Below, one piece after another: positions 23,293-33,446 of a stretch of DNA of 64,000 bases (its first letter is position 1; every line of letters starts with the position of its first letter). The stretch comes from Hyphomicrobiales bacterium (GTDB taxonomy: Bacteria > Pseudomonadota > Alphaproteobacteria > Rhizobiales > CAJQND01). The notes below the pieces were generated by a model. The model saw only the letters and a program-made list of their open reading frames with translations. It did not search any database and was not told the DNA's origin. The stretch lies in assembly GCA_028285595.1 (NCBI GenBank), contig JANQOW010000037.1, positions 1 to 64,000 of the forward strand, in the 5' to 3' direction. The position numbers and the translations under genes are program-made.

Positions 23293-23570
23293 TTTGACCT
23301 CCATGTGCGTTTGTCAGTTTCATCGTTACAGGACGGACGCCCTGCATAATCTGATGACAATGGCATAAGCGCCCAGAACCCAGCCTGAACCTGCAGTTCA
23401 TCTCGGGTTCACCGTTGCACCAATGCCGGGAGACGCTGCGGCAAGTTATTGCTTGCCGCAGCCGGGCTTGAAGAGTAAGCGGGGATCTCAACGTCCAAAG
23501 AGCGGATAGTTTCATTCACAACGAGCCCCCTTCCTCATCAGACGATGCACCCCGTGAGTTCATTGCGCTC

Positions 23571-24740
23571 ATGGCCGTGCTGATTTCGTTGGTTGCGCTC
23601 TCGATCGACGCCATGCTGCCCGCCTTGCCTGACATTGGCCGCGACCTTGGCATCAGTGATCCAAATCAGCCGCAATTGGTGCTGACGGCACTGTTCTTGG
23701 GACTGTCCATCGGCCAGCTCTTTTATGGGCCGCTTTCTGACAGCATTGGCCGCAAGCCGGCGGTGTATCTGGGCCTGGGCATCTTTATTCTTGGCTGTGT
23801 TCTGTCCATAGTGGCGACAAGCTTTGAAATGATGTTGCTGGGGCGCGTCTTGCAGGGCCTGGGCGCGGCGGGCCCGCGCGTTGTGACGGTTGCCCTGGTC
23901 CGAGACCTGTTTGAAGGCCGCGCCATGGCGCGCATCATGTCATTTGTCATGATGGTGTTCATCATGATCCCGGCAGCGGCTCCGGCCATTGGTCAGGCGA
24001 TCCAGATGTTCTATGGCTGGCGCGCCATTTTTGGCAGCTTCTTTGTTATTGCCTGCATCGGGCTTGTCTGGTTTTGGCGACGGCAGGACGAAACGCTGCC
24101 GGTCAGTGCCCGGACACCGTTTGCACTTGGCCCCATCATGGCCGGCATTCTGGAAACACTGCGAAACCGGGCCGCCTTCGGATACACGATCGCCGGCGGC
24201 CTCGTGTTTGGGTCCTTTATCGGGTTTTTGGTCTCAGCACAGCAAGTGTTCCAGCAAACCTACTCCACTGGAACCGCGTTTCCGGCTTACTTTGCACTGT
24301 TAGCTTTGGCAGTCGGCAGCGCGTCGTTCGTCAACGGACGTGTGGTGATGCGGTTTGGAATGCGTCTTCTGTCCAAATGGGCGCTGCAGGTTATGAGCCT
24401 TCTCTCCGTGGCCTTCACCATTTACATCTGGGTATGGGCCCCAACGCCCCACTTCACCATCTTCATGACTTACATGATGATGTCGTTCTTCTGTTTTGGG
24501 TTGCTGCTGGCCAACCTGCAATCCTTAGCCATGGAGCCCTTGGGGCACATTGCCGGCGTTGCTGCCGGCGTTGTGAGCTCAGTGACCACATTCATGTCCT
24601 TGATCCTCGGAACCGTGATCGGCCAAGCGTATGACGGCACAATCAGACCATTGATCGCGGGCCTCACGCTGTTGGCCCTGTTGTCACTGGTCGCGGTGCA
24701 TTGGACCGATTTAACATCTTCGCGCAGCAGAAAGGCGTAG
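23571..24740 (+). CDS. MFS drug exporter, Bcr/CflA (DHA1) type
   Basis: 389 residues from the ATG at 23571. Twelve transmembrane helices. Family signatures: ALSIDAMLPALPDIGRDLG in helix 1, GLSIGQLFYGPLSDSIGRKP (motif A) and RVLQGLGAAGPRVVTVALV (motif B/C region). Likely extrudes drugs or amino-acid metabolites by proton antiport. The family's conserved REFIALMA just before helix 1 is encoded in frame upstream (from about 23553), where the open frame lacks ATG, GTG or TTG, so the true start may be non-canonical or the N-terminus has changed. Confidence 0.88.
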   Translation: MAVLISLVALSIDAMLPALPDIGRDLGISDPNQPQLVLTALFLGLSIGQLFYGPLSDSIGRKPAVYLGLGIFILGCVLSIVATSFEMMLLGRVLQGLGAAGPRVVTVALVRDLFEGRAMARIMSFVMMVFIMIPAAAPAIGQAIQMFYGWRAIFGSFFVIACIGLVWFWRRQDETLPVSARTPFALGPIMAGILETLRNRAAFGYTIAGGLVFGSFIGFLVSAQQVFQQTYSTGTAFPAYFALLALAVGSASFVNGRVVMRFGMRLLSKWALQVMSLLSVAFTIYIWVWAPTPHFTIFMTYMMMSFFCFGLLLANLQSLAMEPLGHIAGVAAGVVSSVTTFMSLILGTVIGQAYDGTIRPLIAGLTLLALLSLVAVHWTDLTSSRSRKA

Positions 24741-24829
24741 GTCTCTCATTCACTCTGTAGAGCGAGATCCGGGAACTGGATGCGCTTTGCTCCCGGGCAA
24801 CTTAGCTTGAAGACGTCTGAGGCGAACGG

Positions 24830-26257
24830 CTATTCGGCAGCGCGTGCGTTTTCATTGAGCTCAATACCGACGATGTCGAGCCCAAACTTGGTTTGCCCTT
24901 CGTGCAATCTGGATTCCGGGAGACGCGCTGTCAGATGCACCGTGCCCTCTTCCATCTGCTCGCGCTCCAGCACCTCACCAACCCTGTAAACCCAGGACAG
25001 CCCAGCACCGTTCTCTGGCGTCACCGCTATTGAATAGGTGTCGCGCTGCGCCGCCAAGCGCCGCTCGACAAGGTCCAGCAATTCGTCAATACCTTCCCCC
25101 GTAACGGCGGAAATTTGAACGAACGCGTCATTGCGCTGGACCTGCCCACGCAGGGTTTCCCTTTGATCCGCGTCGAGCAAGTCCGCTTTGTTCCAGGCTT
25201 CAATCAGCCTCTCACTGCGCTCAACCTCATCGATGCCAAGCGCGGTCAAAATCTCGATGACATCCTCAGCCTGCGCATCGGTCTCAAAGTGCGCACTGTC
25301 TCTCACGTGAATGATGAGGTCGGCTTCAATCACCTCTTCCAGCGTGGCCCGGAATGCCGCCACAAGCTCCGTCGGGAGGTCTGAGATAAAGCCGACCGTG
25401 TCCGACAAAATCACCTCCCGGCCGTGCGGCAACGTCATCTTGCGCATGGTCGGATCGAGGGTGGCAAACAAGAGGTCCTTCGCCTCCACATCAGCCTGGG
25501 TAATCCTGTTAAACAGGGTGGACTTGCCCGCATTGGTGTAGCCCACCAGGGCGACAATTGGGCTCGGGATGCGTTTGCGCGCCTTGCGCTGAAGTTCACG
25601 GGTGTTCTTGACGGTCTTCAGCTGGCGTTCCAGCTTGTTGATACGCTCCTGCAGCATGCGGCGGTCACTTTCGATTTGCCGCTCGCCCGGGCCGCCCATG
25701 AACCCCACCCCGCCCCTCTGGCGTTCCAAGTGCGTCCACGAGCGCACAAGCCGGCTCTTCTGGTATGTCAGATGAGCAAGATCGACCTGTAGCCGCCCTT
25801 CCCGGGTTTGCGCGCGCCGACCGAAGATCTCCAGGATGAGCCCAGTGCGGTCGAGCACCTTGACGCCCCACTTGCGCTCAAGGTTGCGTTGCTGACCCGG
25901 GCTCAGCGGGCCGTTAAACACAACAAGGTCGGCCGCATTGTCCTCCAACGCGTCCGCCACCTGGCTCACCTGCCCCGGTCCGATCAAGGTTGCCGGGTTG
26001 ACCCTGCCGATATTGACCAGGACTTGGTCGACCACATCAAGATCGATGGCATGGGCGAGGCCCACCGCTTCCTCCAATCTGGAATAGGCGGTCCGGCCGT
26101 CGCTTTCCTGCTGACGGAGCTCTGCATGGAGAATATAGGCTCTGGTCGGTGCTTCGCCTTCAATCTGGAACTCAACCGGTCCCTTGTCAGACCGGTTCAC
26201 CGTTCCAGTGCGGCTGCCTGGTTTGCGGTCGTCGCTAGCTTTCACGCGCGCGTTCAT
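24830..26257 (-). CDS. hflX: Ribosome-associated GTPase HflX
   Basis: 475 residues. HflX splits stalled 70S/50S ribosomes under stress. The N-terminal HflX domain holds [18 protein letters not shown] and the Gly-rich [20 protein letters not shown] coiled linker precedes the G domain with P-loop [12 protein letters not shown], a [11 protein letters not shown]3 motif and NKAD G4 motif. It starts inside hfq (23 base overlap), the standard hfq-hflX pair. The ~35 N-terminal residues before the conserved part are a clade extension. Confidence 0.96.
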   Translation of the reverse strand: MNARVKASDDRKPGSRTGTVNRSDKGPVEFQIEGEAPTRAYILHAELRQQESDGRTAYSRLEEAVGLAHAIDLDVVDQVLVNIGRVNPATLIGPGQVSQVADALEDNAADLVVFNGPLSPGQQRNLERKWGVKVLDRTGLILEIFGRRAQTREGRLQVDLAHLTYQKSRLVRSWTHLERQRGGVGFMGGPGERQIESDRRMLQERINKLERQLKTVKNTRELQRKARKRIPSPIVALVGYTNAGKSTLFNRITQADVEAKDLLFATLDPTMRKMTLPHGREVILSDTVGFISDLPTELVAAFRATLEEVIEADLIIHVRDSAHFETDAQAEDVIEILTALGIDEVERSERLIEAWNKADLLDADQRETLRGQVQRNDAFVQISAVTGEGIDELLDLVERRLAAQRDTYSIAVTPENGAGLSWVYRVGEVLEREQMEEGTVHLTARLPESRLHEGQTKFGLDIVGIELNENARAAE

Positions 26258-26483
26258 CCTCGTCGAACAGTTGCACCGGTTGGCCTGGCATTATGGTTGA
26301 GATCGCATGTTTGTAGACCAACTGGGACATGCCATCTCTACGTAAAAGTACACAAAAATTGTCGTACCAGGTGATGACACCTTGAAGTTTTACGCCGTTC
26401 ACCAGAAAGATCGTCAACGGTGTTTTAGACTTGCGAACCGTATTCAGGAACGTGTCTTGAAGATTTTGGAGCTTATCCGCCAT
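26235..26483 (-). CDS. hfq: RNA chaperone Hfq
   Basis: 82 residues, the normal alphaproteobacterial length. Sm1 motif [21 protein letters not shown] and Sm2 motif [10 protein letters not shown] (KHAIST with the Q/K RNA-binding ring) are intact. Forms the hexamer that pairs small RNAs with mRNAs. First gene of an hfq-hflX transcript, following trkH in the ntr-trk order. Confidence 0.97.
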   Translation of the reverse strand: MADKLQNLQDTFLNTVRKSKTPLTIFLVNGVKLQGVITWYDNFCVLLRRDGMSQLVYKHAISTIMPGQPVQLFDEDERARES

Positions 26484-26636
26484 TATTATAATACCCCGCG
26501 AACCTTTTGTTTTGGCTACACTCGTCTTTGTGACGATGCACCGGTTTGTGCTGCATCTCTGCGGGCATAAGTCTGTGCGAAGCCTCTTCGCGGAAATAAG
26601 CTTAACACACCGTGCGTGTATCCGAGAAGTGAATTT

Positions 26637-28094
26637 CTACTTCAGACTGTGCCACCACCAGCCGGCCAAACCGAGCAGTGTGAGGAACTCCACCTTCCCT
26701 AAAATCATGCCGACACAAAGGCTGACCAGCGACACCCACGTCATGTTGAGATAGCCCTCTGCCGGACCGCCGCCCGCATCCAGTGTCATGCCGAGCGCGG
26801 GCCCCGCATTGGAGAGCGCTGCAACCGCTGCGGTGATGGCCACATCGTAGCTTTCCCCCTCCAATCCCAAGACCAGCGCCACGGCACCTGTGGACACCAA
26901 AAAGACGACGAACAAGGCCCAGATCGACTTCATGATCTGAATATCGAAGCTCTTGCCAACGGCCTTGGCGCTGGAGATGCCGTGGGGGTGGATCAACCGT
27001 TTAATCTCGCGGTGTGCCTGAACGAACATGGTTGAGACGCGGAACAGTTTGATGCCGCCTGCTGTGGAAAAAGACGCTCCACCAACGGCGATCAGAGCCA
27101 ATACGAACACCGAAGGCACCACGGGAAAGGTCGCCGGCGCACTGTCAAATCCGGTTGTGGTGAGCAAAGACACCGCGCGAAAGGCACTGTGCCGCAATGC
27201 TTCAGCGGTGGGCACATCCTGCAGCCACATAATCAACATGAGCGCCACTGTGCACCCAGGCAGCAGGCCGACAACAATAAGCGTTTCACGCGTGTCGCCA
27301 TGACCACCGGTGGGCAACCGCAACATCGTGGACCGGTGTGCCAGGAAGCTGGTCGCGCCAAGGATCATGGCCACGCAAACAATAATCTCCGCAGCCTGGG
27401 AATCATACGCCGCAAGTCCTTCGTTCGCCGCCGTAAACCCTCCGGTCGACACTGACGTCATGGCATAGATCAGTGCATCGCGGCCCGGCAGCCCCGCAAT
27501 CCAGAGGAACACGAGCGCAAAGCCAACGATGGTCAGGTAGATCGGCAAAATCTCGCGCACCGACGAAAGAATGCTCTTGGCCAAATCCCCTTCCTCATAA
27601 CCAGGAATGGTCGAGTTCGACGGAGACGTGGCTGCATCGAACGGCGCAAGAACCAGGACCGCCGTGAGGAGGGTCAAGGCGCCGCCGAAACCTTGAAGAG
27701 CCGCACGCCAGATCAGCGTCGATGCTCCAAGCGTGGAAAGATCCTCAACCGTGGTTGCCCCGGTGGTGGTTAAGCCCGAAACAGCTTCGAAATAGGCGTG
27801 CACATAGCTTGAGTACTCCCCGGACACAAAGAAGGGGATCGCCGCAAAGAGCGGGAGCACCGTCCAGATCAACAACATCAGAACCGTGGTGTCGGTGCGC
27901 TTCATTCTGTTTGAAGAACCGGCAAATCCAAAGATCAGGAGACCTGCCGCAAAAACGGTGAAGAGCGCGCCATAGAGGAATGCTCCGGCAAGCTGCAGCT
28001 CCGCCATAAAGTACGCCGTGCAGCACAAAATGGTGAGCAAAAGAGCCAGAACGCCAAGAGCGCCGCCAAGCAGAAAAAGGGTCGTCGCATTCAT
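26637..28094 (-). CDS. trkH: Trk potassium uptake membrane subunit
   Basis: 485 residues, about ten membrane helices with four pore-loop repeats. Filter-like segments include SGLTTTGATTVEDL, SVSTGGFTAANEGL, LLTTTGFDSAPA and a last repeat around LSNAGPALGMTL. Works with TrkA (next gene upstream in the operon, 45 bases apart) to import K+. Placement behind ntrX-trkA is characteristic of alphaproteobacteria. Confidence 0.95.
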   Translation of the reverse strand: MNATTLFLLGGALGVLALLLTILCCTAYFMAELQLAGAFLYGALFTVFAAGLLIFGFAGSSNRMKRTDTTVLMLLIWTVLPLFAAIPFFVSGEYSSYVHAYFEAVSGLTTTGATTVEDLSTLGASTLIWRAALQGFGGALTLLTAVLVLAPFDAATSPSNSTIPGYEEGDLAKSILSSVREILPIYLTIVGFALVFLWIAGLPGRDALIYAMTSVSTGGFTAANEGLAAYDSQAAEIIVCVAMILGATSFLAHRSTMLRLPTGGHGDTRETLIVVGLLPGCTVALMLIMWLQDVPTAEALRHSAFRAVSLLTTTGFDSAPATFPVVPSVFVLALIAVGGASFSTAGGIKLFRVSTMFVQAHREIKRLIHPHGISSAKAVGKSFDIQIMKSIWALFVVFLVSTGAVALVLGLEGESYDVAITAAVAALSNAGPALGMTLDAGGGPAEGYLNMTWVSLVSLCVGMILGKVEFLTLLGLAGWWWHSLK

Positions 28095-28139
28095 GTCAAC
28101 GCACCGGCCGGGGCAGGCAGCGCTCCGGCGTTGAATTGC

Positions 28140-29516
28140 TTAGAAATATTCAAGGCTCACCCGGAACAGTTTCTCCACCTCACGCACCGCCGACTGATGG
28201 ACAAACAAGACAATCTTGTCACCCGGCTTGATTTCGGTATTGCCGCTCGGGATCATCACGGCATCATCGCGAACCATGGCGCCGATCCGGATCCCGTGCG
28301 GCAGTCCGGCTTCACGAATGGGGCGGCCGATCACCGGTGAGGTTTCCATGGCCTCCGCTTCAACGATCTCCCCCTCCCCGTTCATCACAGGATAGACGCC
28401 CCGTATCCGCCCGCGGCGCACGTGGCGGAGGATTGAAGACACCGTGACCGTGCGCGGGTTCACATACGCATCAATGCCCAATGGCCCCAGGATACCATCG
28501 TAATCACGGGTTTGAATGAGGCTCAGGGTCTGTTTTGCCCCTTCCGCTTTTGCCATAACGGACGACAACACATTCACGTTGTCACTGTTGGTGAGAGCGA
28601 CAAAGGCTTCCATTTCATCGGCGCCGGCCTCACGCAGCAAGGCCTGCTCCATGGCGCTGCCATGCAGAACCACGGTGCGGTTCAGCTTGTCGGCAATCTC
28701 AATGGCCCGCGTGCGTTCAACTTCGATCAGTTTGACCTGAGTACGTCCCTCCAGTTCCTCCAGTTTGCTTGCCACATAAAGCCCAATGCTGCCGCCTCCG
28801 GCGATCAGAACTTTTCGCGCCTGGCGCTCTTCATGGCCGAAGATCCCAAGCGCCCGTTGCGCATGGGTCTTGTCAGCCACCAGGTAAACCCGGTCGCCCT
28901 CAAGCATCTGATCATCGCCATGAGGCACGAACAGGCTCTTGTCTCTGGCAATGCCGACAACCGTTGCCTGCAAATCCGGAAAGAGCTCGGTAAGCTGCGA
29001 CAATGGCGTGTCCACCACCGGACAGTCTTCTTCGCAGGTGATGCCCATGGCAATGACTTTGTCATCCACAAAGTAGACCGCCTCAAAAGCCCCAGGCAAA
29101 GCGAGGCGGCGCAACACCATGTCGCCCACCGCGATTTCCGGCGAAATGATCACGTCGATCGGCATGTTCTCGCGCGAGAACATGCTGCTCCACTGCGCGC
29201 CCAGATAGCTCTGGGCCCGGACCCGGGCAATCTTGGTGGGGATATCGAAGAGCGAGTGCGCCACCTGACACGCCACCATGTTGACCTCATCGGCAAAGGT
29301 CACCGCGATGATCATGTCCGCGTCTTCCGCCCCCGCGCGGGCCAGCGTCTCCGGGTACGAGGCAAAGCCCACAACGCCTCTCACATCGAGCGCATCGGTG
29401 ATCGATTGGACGAGCACGGGAGATGAATCGATCACCGTCACGTCGTTCTGCTCTTGGGCCAGACGCTCGGCGATCCCACGACCCACCTGACCGGCACCGC
29501 CGATAATGATTTTCAT
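28140..29516 (-). CDS. trkA: Trk system NAD-binding regulatory subunit
   Basis: 458 residues with two RCK halves. First Rossmann motif MKIIIGGAGQVGRGIAERLA, second KVLIAGGGSIGLYVASKLEE, each followed by a TrkA_C domain. Cytoplasmic gating ring for TrkH controlled by nucleotide. Upstream gene of trkH; 65 bases after ntrX. Confidence 0.96.
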   Translation of the reverse strand: MKIIIGGAGQVGRGIAERLAQEQNDVTVIDSSPVLVQSITDALDVRGVVGFASYPETLARAGAEDADMIIAVTFADEVNMVACQVAHSLFDIPTKIARVRAQSYLGAQWSSMFSRENMPIDVIISPEIAVGDMVLRRLALPGAFEAVYFVDDKVIAMGITCEEDCPVVDTPLSQLTELFPDLQATVVGIARDKSLFVPHGDDQMLEGDRVYLVADKTHAQRALGIFGHEERQARKVLIAGGGSIGLYVASKLEELEGRTQVKLIEVERTRAIEIADKLNRTVVLHGSAMEQALLREAGADEMEAFVALTNSDNVNVLSSVMAKAEGAKQTLSLIQTRDYDGILGPLGIDAYVNPRTVTVSSILRHVRRGRIRGVYPVMNGEGEIVEAEAMETSPVIGRPIREAGLPHGIRIGAMVRDDAVMIPSGNTEIKPGDKIVLFVHQSAVREVEKLFRVSLEYF

Positions 29517-29581
29517 GTAAGCTTATGCACCCTGGCTGACTTGCCCACTGGCTGAGTATAGCAGAGAAATCTAACTCTGCC

Positions 29582-30979
29582 TCACTCCGCTGCGTCGCTG
29601 TTTTGAGAAGAGGCGTGCAGGCCCAATATCTTGAGTTTCCGATGCAGGGCAGATCTTTCCATGCCCACGAACGCGGCTGTCTTTGAGATGTTTCCGCCGA
29701 ATCGCGACACCTGTGCATTGAGGTATTCGCGCTCAAACACCTCGCGCGCCTCGCGCAAGGGCAGCGCCATAAGATGCTCGCCTTCACCCGCGCCGCCAAT
29801 CCGCGGGGCCGTTGACCCGACTTCACTGGGCAACATGGTGGAGCTGATCTCGCTGTTCGGGTCACCGCCGGCAAGGATCAGGATGCGTTCAATGTTGTTC
29901 TTGAGCTGACGCACGTTACCGGGCCAGTCTTGGGTCTGCAGAACCGCGATGGCGTCATCTGATAGAGCGCGATGGGGCTGACCGGACGCCCGAGAGAACT
30001 GTTCTGCGAAATGGCTGATAAGATCGGGAATATCTTCACGCCGCTCTGAAAGCGCCGGCACGATGACCGGAACCACGTTCAGGCGGTGGAACAGATCCTC
30101 ACGGAATCTCCCCTCTGCGATCTCTCGCTCCATTTCCTTGCTTGTTGAGGACACCACGCGCACGTCAACTTTGACGCGGTTGCTCCCGCCCACACGCTGA
30201 AACGTTTGGTCCACCAGAACCCGGAGGATTTTGGCTTGGGTCTCCATGGGCATATCGCCCACTTCATCGATAAAGATGGTGCCCAGATGCGCCTCTTCCA
30301 ATGCGCCGGTGCTGGACACCCCGCCCTGCTCGCTCTCTACGCCGAACAGTTCTTCTTCCATGCGTTCAGGCGACAGACTGGCTGCGTTGATGATCACAAA
30401 CGGACCTTCGGAGCGATTGGACAATGCGTGGAGCGACTGCGCCACCAGTTCCTTGCCCGTTCCCAAAGCGCCAAACACCATAATCCGGCTGTTCGTGGGG
30501 GCGACCTTCTGCAGAGATTGCCTGAGCTGTTTCATCACCAGGCTATCGCCCACAAGTTCGCTGGAGGTGCCGGCCTTTTCGCGAAGGGCCTCGTTTTCCC
30601 GCCTCAGCTTGGCGGCTTCTAAAGCGCGGCTGACGACCAGGACAAGACGATCCACCTTGAAAGGCTTTTCGATGTATTCATAGGCACCACGTTTGATGGC
30701 GGCGACGGCCGTTTCAATGTTGCCATGACCGGAGATGATGACCACAGGCAGATCGGGATGATGCTCCTTGATGACGATCAGAAGATCCAGACCGTCGAGC
30801 TTCGAGCCTTGAAGCCAGATGTCCAGAATAATCATTGACGGTCGGCGCTCCTCAATCGCCGCAAGCGCACTGTCGCTGTCCCGGGCGAGCCGGGTCTCAT
30901 AGCCTTCATCATCAAGGATGCCGGCAATCAACTCGCGGATATCAGCTTCATCGTCAACAATCAGAATTTCAGAGGCCAT
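29582..30979 (-). CDS. ntrX: Response regulator NtrX
   Basis: 465 residues: receiver (phospho-acceptor D53 in IILDIWLQGS), AAA+ domain ([12 protein letters not shown] Walker A; IFIDEVGD Walker B), and a Fis-type HTH (KTAAFVGMERSALHRKLKIL). The sigma-54-contacting GAFTGA loop is missing; the segment reads SSTGALEEA, as is common for alphaproteobacterial NtrX, which therefore is not expected to act as a normal sigma-54 activator. Partner of NtrY just upstream. Controls nitrogen, redox and envelope genes in the class. Confidence 0.95.
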   Translation of the reverse strand: MASEILIVDDEADIRELIAGILDDEGYETRLARDSDSALAAIEERRPSMIILDIWLQGSKLDGLDLLIVIKEHHPDLPVVIISGHGNIETAVAAIKRGAYEYIEKPFKVDRLVLVVSRALEAAKLRRENEALREKAGTSSELVGDSLVMKQLRQSLQKVAPTNSRIMVFGALGTGKELVAQSLHALSNRSEGPFVIINAASLSPERMEEELFGVESEQGGVSSTGALEEAHLGTIFIDEVGDMPMETQAKILRVLVDQTFQRVGGSNRVKVDVRVVSSTSKEMEREIAEGRFREDLFHRLNVVPVIVPALSERREDIPDLISHFAEQFSRASGQPHRALSDDAIAVLQTQDWPGNVRQLKNNIERILILAGGDPNSEISSTMLPSEVGSTAPRIGGAGEGEHLMALPLREAREVFEREYLNAQVSRFGGNISKTAAFVGMERSALHRKLKILGLHASSQNSDAAE

Positions 30980-31000
30980 TCTTTAAGTCGTCCTGTTTCC

Positions 31001-33361
31001 CTAAGAGCGTTGTGCCGCCAGAGCAGCGCTCATATCGTTCTTTTTGCGTGCGCCATCCGGAGGGGTTGGCGCTGCGCTTGGATCGGCATTGGCTGAGAAG
31101 GTGAGCGTCACTTCCGCGCCGCCTTCCTCAGAAAACTGTTTGGGTGCATCATCAAAGCTGATCTCACCGCCATGGTCCGCCATGATGCGTTTGACGATGG
31201 CCAGTCCCAGGCCGGTGCCTTTTTCGCGGGTTGTCATGTAAGGTTCGGTCAAGCGCCCGCGGTTTTCCTGTGGCAGCCCGATCCCGTTATCGGCAACCGC
31301 GATCATGACTTTGTCTTCCTCTTGCTCCAAGCGCACTCTGATCTTGCCCTGATGAGCCGGATCATCTTGTGCACGAGGCTCGATGGCCTCACGCGCATTC
31401 TTGACCAGATTGGTCACCGCCTGGGTGACCAGACGCCGGTCAAACGCCAAGACCACGGGAGCGTCCGGAAGTTCCATCTCAAACGAAAGCTCTTCACTGC
31501 TGGCCTTTTGGAGAACCATGGCCTCTTTCACGGTTTCGGCAATGTCGCCGGTTTCAAGCACCGCCTTTGGCATCCGCGCAAAGGACGAAAACTCATCAAC
31601 CATGCGCCCGATGTCACCCACCTGCCGGATGATCGTGTTGGTGCACTGTTCGAACACGGATGGATCTGTTTGGATCTCTTTTTGGTACTTGCGCCTCAAG
31701 CGCTCTGCGGAAAGCTGGATCGGGGTCAGCGGGTTCTTGATCTCGTGCGCAATGCGCCGGGCAATATCGGCCCAAGCCGAGTTACGCTGCGCCGTCACCA
31801 GCTCCGTCATGTCATCGAACGTGACAACGAAGCCATGATCATCTTCACCCGCCTGTTCGGTGGTCACCTGAACCGTGAAGGTGCGCTCCGTGTCGCCCAC
31901 GCGAACGACCACCTGTCCCTCTGCCGACCCGGAGGGTTTCCCCTTTGCGGCTTCGAAAACCGGCTCCATGCCGGAGAGCGCTTTGACCAGCAGTTTGCCC
32001 TTCAGTTCGCCGCTTTTTCGGCCCAGCAGAGTGAGTGCGGACCGGTTGACGAGCGTAATGCGCCCCCCCTTGTCCAAGCCAAGCACCCCGGCTGAAACAC
32101 CCGAAAGCACGGCTTCGGTAAAGCGCCGGCGGTCATCCAACTGTTCGTTGGCGCCAATCAAATCGTCCCGCTGGCTTTTGAGCTGCTGGGTCATTTGGTT
32201 GAAGGTGCGCCCCAAAAGCGCCAGGTCGCCTTGATCGGTCTCGGTGTCCACCTTGGATTCCAGATCACCTCTGGACACCGCCCGCGCCGCATTCACAAGC
32301 CGGACAATCGGTTCCACCAACAGGTCAGCCACCCAAAGTCCGAGCCAGACAGCCGCCAGAAGGAAGATGAAGGCCACGCCCACATACATTAGGCCGAAGG
32401 TCAACTGAACGCCGGCCCTTTGCTGCTGCAAGTCATCATATTCTGCCTTGCCTTCTTGGGTTCGTTTCAAGTGCTGCAAGACCTTGGGATCGACGTATTT
32501 GTAGATGTACAAAAACGTGTTTGGCACGTCCGGAACCGCAACAAGACCACGCATCAGATCGCCATCATCCGGGCTGATGACAACACCCCTGCCCTGCTTC
32601 GCCGACTCAAAGAACTGCTGCGCCGGCGGGGTGAATTGGATGCCCCCGGTGGAGGTCACGCTGGCTTCCACCTTGCGTTGCTGGGCATCGATGACATAGG
32701 CCGCGGCAAGTCGCCTGAATGCCACTTCATTGGCCAAGCGCCGGGTGAAAGCCTGCTTGTCGTTCTGCAGGAGCTGCTTTTGCCGGCCGATATTATAGGC
32801 GATGGACGTGAGCGCTTGGCGCAGGACCTGATCGTGTTCCGCCAGATAGGCCTGCGCCACAAGCTGGGCTTCTTCAACGATCGTTTGGGTGCGTTCGGAA
32901 AACCAGGCATCCAAGCCACGGTTCAACGTAACGGTGGCAAACAGAGCCACGACCAGCGCCGGAACTGCCGCAACGATGGAAAACAAGGTGACGATGCGAA
33001 TGTGCAGGCGCGCGCCTGCCATACGCCGCCGCCTCGCACGCCAAAGTGCGGCCAACTGCCAGCCGATGATCCCGATCATGACCAGAACCAACACGCCGTT
33101 CACGCTCATCAACATGGTAATGACGTTCGGGGTCGGCGTGATCGGGGTCAGTCCGGTGAGGAGGACAAATGTGGCCAAGCCGCAGCAGATCGATGTGACC
33201 ACCACGGCCAGACCAATGAGCGGACTAAAACGCCGGCCCAGAACCGATTGATCGGGCGGCTCCAAGCGGGAGTCTTCCTCTGCCGGTACCGTTTCCATAC
33301 CCGAAGCTTGGACGTCACTGAGTGTCACCCGGACTTCTCCGCAATGTGGGCGTTGGCCCAT
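31001..33361 (-). CDS. ntrY: Membrane sensor histidine kinase NtrY
   Basis: 786 residues. Three to four N-terminal membrane helices (LIGLAVVVTSICCGLATFVLL first), a periplasmic/sensor segment, then a further helix (LTFGLMYVGVAFIFLLAAVW) and a HAMP domain (VRLVNAARAVSRGDLE). A PAS domain and HisKA ([16 protein letters not shown], phospho-acceptor His) follow, then HATPase with DNGIGLPQ and GTGLGLAIV. Immediately upstream of ntrX (21 bases). An internal ATG 63 bases in is an alternative start. Confidence 0.95.
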   Translation of the reverse strand: MGQRPHCGEVRVTLSDVQASGMETVPAEEDSRLEPPDQSVLGRRFSPLIGLAVVVTSICCGLATFVLLTGLTPITPTPNVITMLMSVNGVLVLVMIGIIGWQLAALWRARRRRMAGARLHIRIVTLFSIVAAVPALVVALFATVTLNRGLDAWFSERTQTIVEEAQLVAQAYLAEHDQVLRQALTSIAYNIGRQKQLLQNDKQAFTRRLANEVAFRRLAAAYVIDAQQRKVEASVTSTGGIQFTPPAQQFFESAKQGRGVVISPDDGDLMRGLVAVPDVPNTFLYIYKYVDPKVLQHLKRTQEGKAEYDDLQQQRAGVQLTFGLMYVGVAFIFLLAAVWLGLWVADLLVEPIVRLVNAARAVSRGDLESKVDTETDQGDLALLGRTFNQMTQQLKSQRDDLIGANEQLDDRRRFTEAVLSGVSAGVLGLDKGGRITLVNRSALTLLGRKSGELKGKLLVKALSGMEPVFEAAKGKPSGSAEGQVVVRVGDTERTFTVQVTTEQAGEDDHGFVVTFDDMTELVTAQRNSAWADIARRIAHEIKNPLTPIQLSAERLRRKYQKEIQTDPSVFEQCTNTIIRQVGDIGRMVDEFSSFARMPKAVLETGDIAETVKEAMVLQKASSEELSFEMELPDAPVVLAFDRRLVTQAVTNLVKNAREAIEPRAQDDPAHQGKIRVRLEQEEDKVMIAVADNGIGLPQENRGRLTEPYMTTREKGTGLGLAIVKRIMADHGGEISFDDAPKQFSEEGGAEVTLTFSANADPSAAPTPPDGARKKNDMSAALAAQRS

Positions 33362-33446
33362 GCCCTACGATCAGAATGCCGCCAGTATAGATGAGTGCGA
33401 CATTTTCACAACATGAGTTGCAGAAAAGAAACAATATTTGGCGAGT

